This document shows positions 1 through 11,385 of a stretch of DNA of 64,000 bases, in pieces. Every line of letters begins with the position of its first letter. Within the stretch, counting starts at the first letter, position 1. This DNA comes from Apostichopus japonicus (lineage: Eukaryota > Echinodermata > Holothuroidea > Aspidochirotida > Stichopodidae): the NCBI RefSeq assembly GCF_037975245.1, contig NC_092568.1, positions 11,865,501 through 11,929,500 on the forward strand, read 5' to 3'. The translations under genes and the position numbers were made by a program. The notes below the pieces were generated by a model. It was not told where the DNA came from, searched no databases, and saw nothing but the letters and a program-made list of their open reading frames with translations.

Positions 1-561
1 GAGACGATTTATTTAACCAATATTATACGTCCGACTTGAACATTTAAACCCATTTTAGTTTAAATATCATTATTGTAGATCAGACGGAAGGATTTGAGTC
101 GACAATTGAGACGAAAAGCTGAAATATTGGTATAAAGTCGAAATTTTTAAAAACAATAGTTGAAATATTAAAATAAAATTGATACAGTCAAAGTCGAAAT
201 GCTATTAAAATTGTAAGAAAAACAGTGAAGATGTGTGATGTCCCCTCTGAGCCACCGTAGTCTCCAAAGCTGAAATTCTTCTATGGAAAGACTGTCAACC
301 CCACTAGTTTTTCCTCAACCATCACTTATAATGAAGTACGTTAGTTTGATATAATATATTTAGTAATAACTTGCGTGTAAAAGCACCGTAATTATAAAGA
401 CATTATAATGCAGACACTTCAGTTTTCCAAAATACCGTGAAAGAGGTGTTTTGACGGTCTTTCGTTTTCTTTCAGAAATTCCGGTAATTCTATATAGGCT
501 ACATCTATTTATACTCATTGCCTGAAAGTGCTAAATATTTGTATTGTTATCAGTCCCTAAG

Positions 562-746
562 GTTGTTTGGTTGGGATTCTTTGTTTTTTTCTTTTTGAGT
601 AAACCAAGCATTCCGTTGCATTTAAAAACAAATCTTTTTGTATCACTGCAGTGGAATAACCGACGGAGACAAACATCACAGACTATTCAAAAAGGAAACT
701 TGTTTGGTTGGAATTTTTTTTTTCTCTCTCTTTGAGTTAACCAAGC
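562..746. repeat. Two direct copies of a ~48-bp T-rich motif with complementary ends
   Basis: Positions 562-610 and 699-746 carry two similar segments. Each opens with TGTTTGGTTG, runs through a T/CT tract, and closes with (T/A)AACCAAGCA, so the ends of each copy are also complementary. They are about 90 bp apart. This could be a small inverted-repeat element duplicated in tandem; its origin is unknown. Confidence 0.5.
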
Positions 747-3700
747 AAATTCAAGTTTTCACCAACTGATTAAGGCTGAACTTGCTTTGAAATGCCAGGG
801 GAGAATGAAGAATAATATAAAGGAGGGAGCTGCATTGGGGTCATTGAAACCGACTCATACGCAGGGAAATGGCGGTCTGGGGGTTTTCAACCGGAGAAAG
901 AAAGTGAGAAGTCACATGGTGCATTCTGATCAATATTTCTTCTCATACTGTTGATGACCAGCTGCAGATTACTGAGAAATCAGTTTGCCCACCAGCACCA
1001 TTTCACACATGCGAAGTTATTCACAAAGTATAATGGCACTTGTATATTTAGCATTCTAAAATACTTCTTGTACAGAAACATTAAGAAGAGTATGATTTTA
1101 AACTCCTAACCCATTCTCTTACGATGTCAATTGTTGAGTCAGCTGCAGAGCTGGGATGATGAAGCAAGGGGGATATTTTATCAATCCAAAACAACTATAC
1201 AGCAACCAGTGCAAATTAGTGATGATATGTTTTACTTTAAGTTATATATCTGCAGCTTCTGCATAAACTGACACCTACTCAGCCACAAACATTTGTTACT
1301 AGATAATATGAATAGTTAAACGAGTGAGATATTCCATTCATAAATGTACTTTCTCACCCTAGCTGTCTTTATTTCTCAACTGCACTACTTATAATTGATA
1401 TGTAACAATGTTTAATCCTTGATCATGTTGAAGGTTGACATCTTATTGTGCTTGCACGCCAGCTTTAAAGCAAGGTAATTTCTTAATGGAACATTCTGAC
1501 AGTTTCTGGTAATACCAATTATATCCTTGTGGGAATATATAATCATATACCAATATTGTTTCATCATATGCTCATATAGTTATGTAAAATTCAATATACC
1601 ATAGTCTAAGGATACATATGAAGGATACAGGAGTGCTTTAATCACCCCATGTTCTATTGTCTCAAATGCTTGACAAAGTTCAGTGGTGCCCCACCAATCT
1701 GTTTCTAAAAATGGGTTGGAACATGTGGGGATGAGGAAATTACAATATGGTTCATGTTGGATATGACACGACACTGACGTGTGTAGTGGTTTGGCGAGCT
1801 CCTTCTTGGTATCAGGGAAAAAGTCATACAAAGAATGGTGGGAGCACATTTGGCGTCATGGTGGGATGAAATGTTGCTTTTGATGGTAGAACATTACACT
1901 AAAATACGTAAAGCTAGACTGGTGGGTATCGGCAGAGTCTTGCAAACTTTATCGGGGCTTCAATCCCCAATATCTATAGCAAAGCCTGTATTGGACAGTG
2001 CAGTGATTGCAGTGCAGTCGGGATACACAATGACCAAAGTTTCATGCAATGTGAAAGATACTAAAATGATGATCAAATAAAACTAAACCTTCACCTGACC
2101 ATTTTTGTAGTTTGAGGGCCACGGCGTAGGCCCGCCCCAGGTAACCACACCCTCCGTCAACCCCAAAAACTGTACAAATTACCAGTAATCTGAATGCACA
2201 CCCTCAACTGCAACCTTTTAAGAGGGAGCTATTCTATCATGTTAAACACCAATATTAGTGTGTTTTGTGTTTCAGATATCACAAAAACTGTTTGAATACA
2301 CACCTCAATTACAGGACACCTAGATATCCCCCAATTAAACATTTTGACCCCCCTCCCTCTTCTAAGTGTGTTTTCAAACACAAGTCTCCTGATTGATGTG
2401 TCGGTTCAAGTACATGCACACAAATCATTTGTGTATAACGATTTTTTTTATTTTTTTATTTTTTACAGTTTGAAAGGGTACAGCTTTGTTAATATTACCG
2501 TCTCGTTTCAATCTGCCCGACGTTTCCCTGAGTGACGTCACGCATTATATTGTTATCAGATACCCACCCTATTTTCAGTAACCTTTCAATGTGTTTCTGT
2601 CTCGGTGTTTAGAATTCAACGCAAAAACTGCAGTTTTCACCTTACCCCGTGTGATTGAACAATCTGATATAAATTTTACCAGATTATTTCACTTTCTGTC
2701 AAGGCCGATATAACTGAAAATAAACAAAATTTTATTATCAGAAAATCAGTTTCCATATCTTGGTTTATAAATGACATAATTTCGTTATTTAACTAACCAG
2801 GCTGTACATTTCGAAGCGGTTATAGATAGATCATCTATAAAGGAGGTCGAATCATCTTCAAGTTATTTGCTAAAAAACATCTCAATAACATACTAAACGT
2901 TTTTGAATAACAGTTGGGAGGTGAGGTTGACAGACGTTGACAGACTTATATCTTCTCCCCCCCCCCCACCCCCATACACCCCCCATCACCCCTCCCGTCT
3001 CCTCTCTCTGTACAACTGTTCGTGTCTTAAATGTGAACTAACGGAAATATGGTTGTTGTTTGTTTCCTCTGAGATATAATGACAGCTTGTATCATTATGG
3101 CGCCTATTCAACCTCGAATACTTTTAAAGATATGACATAGATGCATTTGCAGTTATCATCATGCAAATATTGGGATGATCAACTGCATTGATTGCCTTCT
3201 TGTTGCAACCATGGAATGGTCAATTGTGTCAGCAGCCAGTGTCTTTATCGGCTGTTCTATATCTAACTGATTCGAAAATCATTTCTGCAGAGGTTTTCGA
3301 GATTTGCGGAATAGTGTCGGAGCCTCCACATTTCCTTTTTTGTACGAAGTACTCGTTTAATTTTTAATATAACCATGCTTTTCGGGATTTTGTTTAGGCA
3401 AACGTTGACAGCATTTACAACCTGATCTTTAATATGTAACTTCAGCTAGAATGTCTGTCCTACAGATACAATAGAAATTAGAACGACTTATAGCTTGGCG
3501 ATTTTTAATTATTTTTTTAATTAAGTTTATAGACATGAGGTGGGTGGTAACGTTACAGACAGACACTGCCTACGTGCTGTTTGCTCAATCGTCGGGGATA
3601 AAATGAATGGCATATCGTCGATGAGGCATGTGTGTGTAAAGTATATATAGACTCACTGACTCACAGACTCACTCATAGAAACACAGTCGTTGGAGGTCGA

Positions 3701-5016
3701 AACTAAAGGAGGAGAATGAACCAAAATGTGACGCAAGAATTATTCAGACAACCATAAGCGTGTGGATCGTTAACCACGAAGGTTCAACGTTACATGAAAA
3801 CATAAAGTCCATCACAAAAGCTCAAGCGTTCGAAGCATTTCCGTTTTAAAGGAATGACTTTGCAGCACACTTTTCTGCACCAGTTTGACCAATTCTATAT
3901 ATAGCCTACTATAATCACGGGGCCGGTTATTCACCTTCTCAGTACAGGACCAACGGAGAAGAGGGAGCTGAGGTGTGGATTTATCCGTCACTATTTGTTT
4001 TGCCATGTCTAAACATGTGTAATAATAACCCAGACTGCTGTAATCATTGAAAATTCGAGTCAACGTAACCAGTATGACTGCATAGCACATTGGTATACCG
4101 ACGTCAAAGCAATGCCCGGTTTCATTTCTACGAGGAAATTGACAGCTAGCTAACCGTCAATTTATCATTTTGTGTTTTGTCATAGGCCTACCAAAGTCCG
4201 TGGAAATTTTGGCATTTTCTTAAAACTTTCTATAAAAGGTCGAAAGTTTAAAGAAAACACCGAAATCATTCAACAGTTTCTTTAAACCTTTCGTTATACC
4301 CTCATACACTCTCCTACTTTATTGAATACCACCTAAGTATATATCATTATCCCGAGGTTTCAAGAAAGTTGATATTTTGAGATTAAAATAGTCTGTTGAA
4401 CTTTTAAAACGTTACTATTTCAAGGAATAAATCGAAATATTTTGGAGATATCAGCATTGAAATTTGTGTCATGAGTGTGTCATTTTGTCAGGTCATGATG
4501 ACAAAGTGTTGCCAGGATGTGCAAACATGGCTATTCCTTTAGCTATTCTTCTTCTTCTTTTTTTCTTTTCATTTTCCTTTTTTCCCTCCATTTTCAAGCT
4601 GAATTTACACACTTGACACTGAAAACATTGAAAGCATAACTTATTAGGTACATGCTCAGAAATTCAACATGTTCGATCCACCATTATTTTGGGAAGCCTA
4701 ACTTTATAACGGAAAATATGTACTGCAATAAATAATAAGTCTATAAAAGTTAATGCAAATGAGAATCGGTCTGTAATATTTTGATTTGTTCAAGCTATCA
4801 CCTTTGTCTATCAAAGAACTTTTAAGTTGCTATTTCCCTGCAGGTGGAATAAACTGTTCTTACCTTTTGGGGGTAAGTCGTTCATCTCTATCACATAGAC
4901 ACCTGCTAATGGTTGGGAGTGCTTTTGTTACCTTAACTTAGACTCTTCTAAGAAGGGTATGTACATATATTATTAGAGAATTATATTGTATACAAGCATT
5001 AACAGATGCATGTAGC

Positions 5017-5125
5017 AGTGGCGAATTAGGTATAGGAGGCTGAAATGTTATGGAAACAGCCAGATGTGAATGGAGGATCTTGTGAAGCAGGGGCATTCCC
5101 GCCCTCCCTCCTTGCGCACGCCATT
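5017..5125. mobile_element. hAT-like MITE fragment at the left edge of the array
   Basis: The segment begins CAGTGGCG and ends CGCCATTG, the same CAGTGGCG-type termini as the two better hAT-like elements in this window. No convincing 8-bp target duplication is visible, so this may be a decayed or truncated copy. It sits immediately before the point where homology to the tandem units begins (about 5130). Confidence 0.4.
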
Positions 5126-5742
5126 GTCTTTTAGTGCTGTTGCCAGATAATGGTACCGCTTGGAACCACATCGTGACCGGGTTTGCGTTACTTTACCAAA
5201 CAAACGTCATGCAAAAACATAACGTGGATCTATCCACTAACAAGTAACGAATTGTCAACGAATTTAATTTATAGTCTTCTATTTTTCTCATTTGGAACCC
5301 ATGAAAGGGGTTTCCTTATATAAGCGTCCCTGATCCTACCGAGGGGATACAATTACACGGTGCTCTTTCAGGGACCTTAAGTTTCCTCGAAGCGGTCGAG
5401 TTTGATTTCCCAGGTTACGAAAAAAATGCTAGCAAAGTTTATTTTACAGCAAATGATAATAATGGATGCAAATGAGCCTCTCATACGTACCTCAAGTAGG
5501 AGGATATTAATGTCCATGTGCTTAATGTCTTTTCGTCGTTATATAGTCATCAATTGAATGCTTGATACGTGTTACCGGAAGCAGGTTAAAACGCTAAACG
5601 TTCACTGTGAATTCTGGACTGCCCACATAGCGTAAACATCTTGTCTTCAGGTTTCAGTAATATGAAATAAAACTGCACCACTTGAATGGCATTGATCTCT
5701 CTGTATTGTTATAAACTTGTTTCGAATAAGGAACATGTGGTT

Positions 5743-6136
5743 CAGTGGCGGAGCGCCCATACAGTCAGGGGGCGGATGCCCCCCCCCCCCCCTGACGGAC
5801 TCAAATGGACTGCTGGCGCCCTTTTCAGCTTTTTACCACTTTTTACTTATTCGCGATTATTGACAATTTTACTGCGCTCTCATCTACCTATTGACATTTC
5901 TCACATTTTTTGGTGTAATTTTCTGACAAAATGCTCTAACGGCTATTTATTCTTCGTTTATCTGCAAATTAGCATGGCCCGGAAAGGGTCATTTCCGGCG
6001 ATCTAGGGAGTATCTTTACTCAAAAAAATTCTGTACGCTCCGCGCCAACCTGTGATGGCGCTCCGCTTAGATAGTCGAAAGCGCTACTACAGACCATTCT
6101 CGCCCCCTCTGACCAATACCCCTAGCTCCCCCACTG
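5743..6136. mobile_element. Non-autonomous hAT-family MITE with 8-bp target duplication
   Basis: The element has terminal inverted repeats CAGTGGCGGAGC and, read inward from the other end, CAGTGGGGGAGC (11 of 12 matching). It is flanked by the direct repeat ATGTGGTT (5735-5742 and 6137-6144). The same site in units 2 and 3 (near 21570 and 36855) is empty with a single ATGTGGTT, confirming insertion after duplication. An 8-bp duplication and CAGTG ends are hallmarks of the hAT superfamily. It is 394 bp with no transposase. An internal stretch (about 6028-6072) matches, inverted, part of the nested element near 40990-41040. Confidence 0.92.
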
Positions 6137-7384
6137 ATGTGGTTCGTCAATGAGTACTGATAAAGTCCATTAGTGTGTTACGTGTTGGACATAACGGGGA
6201 CTACTTGGTATTCCATTAATGGCAGTTTTCTTCATCTGTTCATTGTTCATCAGAATGTAGTCCATTGACTTTTAAAACAAATAGAAGAAAGAACAAGGAA
6301 TCGGGTAACATTCTTCCGAGATCAAACTAGTTTTATCCTGAGACGTGTACAACGAACAGATAGACCGAAGAGTTGAAGACATCCCGAAGATCATGTGTAG
6401 TATCTGTTCCCTTTCGAGAGGAATTTATATCCACACCTGACGATGATCACACAGTCACAGTCTCGATGCAAGGGGACTGGGGTTGAGAGCGGATCAGACG
6501 TTCGGTAGTTTGGTTTTCGTTAATCTTCATATAAGCAACAGAGCACCCTTGGATGGCATTCGACATCATTTGTTGTCCTTAACAAATTTGTAATAAATTA
6601 TAAACATGTTATTTGAGACCATATAATCTTAATTTCTCCCATTGAGTTTTGTAGTGCAACCGAGGAACTAGATGGGCTGTGTAATTAACTAATTGAATGG
6701 TCCAGTCACTTTAACTAGTGAACCTCAACTGTTTAAAGGGTCATTCAAAAGAACAAACAAAACAAAAAAGTAAATGTGCTATACAACCCTAGCTAGACCG
6801 AGAGCAGTGGCTTTTAACGTTCCACGACATATCAAAGTTAATTTTGTTGCTGAAGTTATCAAAACACAATACGGGGTATTTTTTGTGAATCTCAAACAAA
6901 GTTCTTAAGAATCACTCAGTTTCCGAAACTACCTACTATCCGGTATGAGAATTTGCTACAACACTGTTGCTTATAATGGGACCATATTGAAACTGGTATA
7001 CTTTGGTTTTCTTGCAAAAGTGATATAGATTGAATTCTATATATATTAAAATTTTATCTCATGGTCTTGCCGGCTTGTATGTCTCTTGTATTGCAACGAA
7101 TATAATGCTTGTTTTGGTGTAGGTTGTGTGAATCTTTACCAACACATTTATATCAAACAATGAGCCTAATTAAGTTCCTGCAAACCCTTGTGAACCGCAT
7201 CACTGTTTGAATGTGTTGCTTGGCCTACCACAAATAAACCATTACAATAAAATCCATTCCACCTTCCAAAAAAAAAACGGCTTTTAAGGAATTCGATGGC
7301 GCTAGTTTGAAACAGGATGCTTTTTCATATAAAATAATTATATGGCCTTTAAAGGCATCCGTAGATTTATATTTAGGAGAACAG

Positions 7385-7707
7385 CGCCTCATCGGGCCGC
7401 GTATTCAGTGGACGGTGGCTGCAAGCATGCCGGTCGCAGAGATGTCACCACCTCTGGCCAAAGGTAAGGATTCACGCACGCCACCTAGTACGCTTCTGGT
7501 CAATTTGACCGACCTTCTGCGCATCCTCCCGGGTTCTTTTGCGACAACAAGGGAGACATGGTACGGGATCCTAGGCCACAAAAAAGCACCATGCCACAGC
7601 CAGAGGTATTATCGCCAGAGGCCTGTCTTGAACCCTAGCCACGATTTACACGACCGACGAGGAATGAGTCTTTCGTCACCCTCTTAACAGTATCGGCCAC
7701 CACATCA
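7385..7707 (-). mobile_element. tRNA-derived SINE-like element, unit 1
   Basis: On the minus strand the head reads GTGGCCGATACTGTTAAGAG (complement of 7681-7700). This closely resembles the internal A-box region of class II (Ser/Leu) tRNAs. It is followed about 66 nt later by a B-box-like GGTTCAAGAC (complement of 7625-7634). A ~240-bp GC-richer body follows, unlike the AT-rich surroundings. This is the structure of a tRNA-derived SINE; I cannot fix its 3' end. The plus-strand frame through it (7307-7687) is incidental. It is present at the same place in all units, so it predates the array. Confidence 0.65.
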
Positions 7708-7792
7708 GCTAGTAAATTATATGATCGAATTAATATATCAAGACTTCAGCGTGGGCTGCTTAAAGAGAAAAAGAATTTTTAAACGTGTATAA

Positions 7793-7864
7793 TCGTTGAT
7801 GGAGTCGAACTCAGTTCATCAGATTACCAGTCCACTGCTCTACCCACTGAACCATTTGACGGGT
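7793..7864 (-). repeat. tRNA-like relic, unit 1
   Basis: On the minus strand there is a good A box (TGGTTCAGTGGGTAGAGC, complement of 7837-7854), a loop in which GGT would be the anticodon (Thr-like), and a good B box (GAGTTCGACTCC, complement of 7801-7812). The acceptor ends do not pair and the anticodon and T stems are poor, so this is a tRNA-derived relic or SINE head rather than a working tRNA gene. Confidence 0.6.
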
Positions 7865-10046
7865 TAAATTTCTTCGATCTCAAATTGGTATTGTTGGTTG
7901 GATACAATCTATTGGTAACAGTGAACGACACTGCCTTCAACGAAATCTCTATTCATCCTGTTTTACTCTCATTAGAACAACGGATCTGAATATCTTTATT
8001 TACAAGAAGCTCACGCTTGTCTTTGTTTACATTGCAGCAAATAGTAATTATAAGAATGTCGTTTCCTTCCAAGACCATGGAGCTATAAAAGACGTTAATG
8101 TACAATAGGCTTATTCCCCGATACTATCGATGACTTCGAAGCAAGCAGTAAAAGAAAAACGGATTACGTGAAATCTTCTTATTCACAAAATGTTGCTTAA
8201 GATAATGCTCGCGAGAGAGTTCTTGCTGTAAGTTGTGTCCTTTTACACTATATTCTAAGCTGACGATCATGAACTGGTGATGAGCTTAAAATTTTAACAA
8301 ACAATGCATATTCTTAATTAGGGATCTGAATGGCTGGAAATAGCACGGTTACTCGAAACCCGAAACAGGATTCATAGGGTTTGGAGTTTATGCAAGAAGA
8401 TTTGGGAAACACGGGGATCGGGAATTCGTCAAGTGACTAGATGTGTTTATTGATCAAATTTTGATCTATTATCAGCCAATGTTGTTTACAATTGTTGCAT
8501 TTTGAAAGACTGAATGGTTATGAGGAAGGGACGGTGACGAGAACGGGGTTTGGCTGTTTTTACAGCTTCTTATATGTACAATACAAGTCAACACTCTGAC
8601 ATGGTCGACTCTATCAGCAGCTTAAATCTCTATAAAGCATAAGTTATAGGAGGCAATAGCAACCCTTTCAGGTCGTAGCTACTCTACCCTCACCGCCGCC
8701 CCTCCTTCTCATTTCATTTGCCGATACGTTACTGAAGCATGAAAATTGTATCTCAGATCAGATCTCTATAACAAAGAAATAAACGAACGGAATGAAAATT
8801 AAGTTTCCTCCTCCTATCGATTTGAAAAGAGGTATTTGCGTCACCTTTCATAGAGTGTGGGCTTGGAATAATTGACGTCTTTCATCCAGAACTCTGTTTT
8901 ACTGTGTTTAACAAAAGATGTTGTATCATTGAAATAGGCGTAACATGACAAAAATCAGGTTTAAGCATGAAAGGTATAACCGTAACTAGGTATATTGGGT
9001 AACCTTATGTACGTAACCATGGTATCGTCTTGTATTAGGATCTGATATTGCCAATGAGTAACAAGCAAATGTGTCACGCTCAATTCATACGGTTTGAGGC
9101 AAATATATCTTATCATCAAAAACATGCAAAATTGGGTGGGACCATTATATTTAATTAGACTATGGGCCAACGGAGACCCCCTACCCCCCCCCCCCCCCTA
9201 ACTAACTTTAACTTCATCACCTGACCCAAATTTATTCATGCAAGAAAAATAATCTTGAAAAAAAAAGAACATCATGTAACAAAGTATTGTAAGTGTTGTA
9301 AGTGTCAAAAGGAAGTAAGAACCAATGAGAACATGTGAACTATAGACACATTCGTTGTATTCCGTTTCAAGTCATGTTGGAGGATTAGAGATTACGTTGA
9401 TCCCAAGAACTAACCGCCATGATATGGAAGGAAAGCTTAAAGAGAAAGCATTCTTATAAGAAATTCCCTCTGAAAAAATACACTTTATACAATCATAACA
9501 GAGCTATATGCTGCTATATCCTTTCTATGGATTTAAAACTAACGACATTAGACATTAGAAAAGGGAATGGTACAACCTTGGCACACCTGTTTTCAATCTT
9601 TCAATCACATGAACTGCGATTGGCAGAGGTCAGGCGAAGTTTCCCTCCTCACTATTAGGGGATTCTCCCTAGCAGGGATTCTCCCTGCTTGCCTGCTGGA
9701 TGTCCCTGCTCCCATTGTGCGTACGAGTGAAAGGATATAATTCTGTCTACAAGATTGATGAGTGCAAAATATTGTAAGGTCAAGTCAATTCTTTTCATGT
9801 TATTTACCATTGATTCAAATTTGCTTTCTTTTATGTTTGTTCCCATTTATTCGTGTTTTGTATACTCCCTTGTAGTGGAATGTAACAAATCAGTAGCATA
9901 TCAGTTGACACAGCTGAATTAAATCATGAGAACTGTAAGATATATGCTTTAAGTATAGTACACCCATATTGAGCCTGGGGAAAACACAAAAGATGTTGTG
10001 CCAGTGAAATAGGCGTGACATGACAAATATCAGGTTTAAGCGAAAA

Positions 10047-10152
10047 TTGGTATATGTCGATTTAAATCGGTATAGGTTAATTTAAGCTGCTGGAAACTGG
10101 TATAAGTCGAAGGAAATTGGTCTATGTCGATTTAAATCGGTATAAGTCGATT
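10047..10152. repeat. AT-rich palindromic tandem repeat, unit 1
   Basis: A degenerate ~20-bp motif centred on the palindrome CGATTTAAATCG joined by GGTATA(A/T)GT spacers, in a few copies. Unit 4 has a longer version; units 2 and 3 lack the region. Confidence 0.7.
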
Positions 10153-11038
10153 GCCCATGATTTGAGACTGATGGCCCGCCATACGAGTAACTGAATAATA
10201 ACGCTACGGAGTGACCACAATGACGTGTTCCTTATGTATAAACTACTATAAGCAATTTAGAGTAAACTGCAAGGTATCCTTTGTGAAGCTGGACTGGAAA
10301 GGTTATCATTTTTTTCAAATTAATCAAAATTATTAAATATGCATAAGTGAATTGTAAATGCTAACTGGACTCTAGAATTAATGGACGCGGAGAACGACAA
10401 TATTCTGTATATACCAGTCTGCACTTCGCTAGCGTAAACTTGTAATAGAAGTAATAACAGTAAGGCTGTGGCGCGAAATGTGATCTGTTTACTACCATTG
10501 CAATAGTTTACCTACGATTCTTAGGGAAGCCAATGCCAGCCCCCCCCCCCCCCCGCCGTTATTTCCTTATCCCTTGGTTAACGTGTAAATAAACAGAAAA
10601 GAACACATGCTTTCATGTGCGGTAATGAGCTGTGCTTCACTACGCCAAACGCACCTTTATTCTTTTGATTTCGTCTTTAATTTTTGATTGAATTTTGCCT
10701 ATAACACTTTGTTATGTTTATTTATTGTTATTATTTTTTATATGGAGCGGGGGGGGGGGGATCGGGCCACAAGGAGATAGGGGGGAGGTGTATGGGTAGA
10801 GACGTGCCCTGTAGTCACTATCTTCTTGGTAACGCAAAAATCCAGGAAAATCCCCAAAATTTCATTCACTTCGTGCGATGTCTAATATCAACATGAGATT
10901 GAAGTCACAGAACAGCTTGTGTGGTTCCTTTTTAAACTTGAACACAAAATAAAGTATAGTCATTAATGAATGTTATGAGAGAATGTTGTCGTATTCACAC
11001 AGGGAACATTTCTTGTGATTGTATATAGCCTATGTGTG

Positions 11039-11044
11039 TTTAAT
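11039..11044 (-). terminator. Candidate poly(A) signal of gene A
   Basis: On the minus strand this is ATTAAA, about 340 nt downstream of the proposed stop codon, and it is conserved at the same place in the other three units. A second candidate, two overlapping AATAAA motifs, lies further downstream at 10717-10726. I cannot tell which is used, if either. Confidence 0.3.
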
Positions 11045-11385
11045 ATGCCTAGATTCCACCCTTGTCATAAAACACACAACGTAATAGAAAGAAACGAAAA
11101 GAACGAGTTACGGATACAAACGATATATTTGACGATTACAACGAAACAAACACATCGCGAAACAAAGCATAGCTGAATATATCAATATGAGTGATAGGAA
11201 GTTGATGACGTCATTGTTACCAAGGTAACACATCCGGCCAGTGATCTGATGTAGTATGGATGGACACAGATCAAGCTTATTCGACATCCAATCAGTGGAT
11301 ATGAGACTTTATACCGTTACTCAACACCACACGACCCTTCACGTACCCGAGTCTCACCCCACCCCTACCCCAGGGGTAAAAGTCA

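Larger units (their letters stand above)
1..5129. other. Single-copy left flank, no gene supported
   Basis: This stretch lies outside the tandem array: I find no counterpart of it in the four units. Open frames are short and lack splice or codon support. The longest candidate region (about 1580-2080, frames open on both strands) could be a decayed coding or transposon remnant, but I could not assign it. There is a C-rich/CT tract near 2957-3010 and a T-rich tract near 4545-4590. I see no RNA gene. Confidence 0.6.
6145..11385. other. Intergenic 3' flank of gene A
   Basis: No protein gene is supported here. It holds the SINE-like block (7385-7707), the tRNA-like relic (7793-7864), a C-run near 9184-9200, the AT-rich palindromic repeat (10047-10152), further C and G runs (about 10541 and 10749), and the presumed 3' untranslated region of gene A (below 11386). 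Short open frames in this region are not kept open consistently across the four units. Confidence 0.7.

Noticed and set aside
1580..2080. Adjacent minus and plus frames of 81-89 codons in the left flank
   Set aside because: No recognisable domain, no consistent splice sites and no copy for comparison. It may be a decayed transposon but is not supportable as a gene.
7307..7687. Open frame of 126 codons repeated in other units at 23225-23497 and 38507-38779
   Set aside because: It lies on the opposite strand of a tRNA-derived SINE-like block, is broken in unit 4, and has no splice or start context. Similarity between units reflects the duplication.
7793..7864. Functional tRNA-Thr gene
   Set aside because: A and B boxes are good but the acceptor ends do not pair and stems are weak in all four copies.
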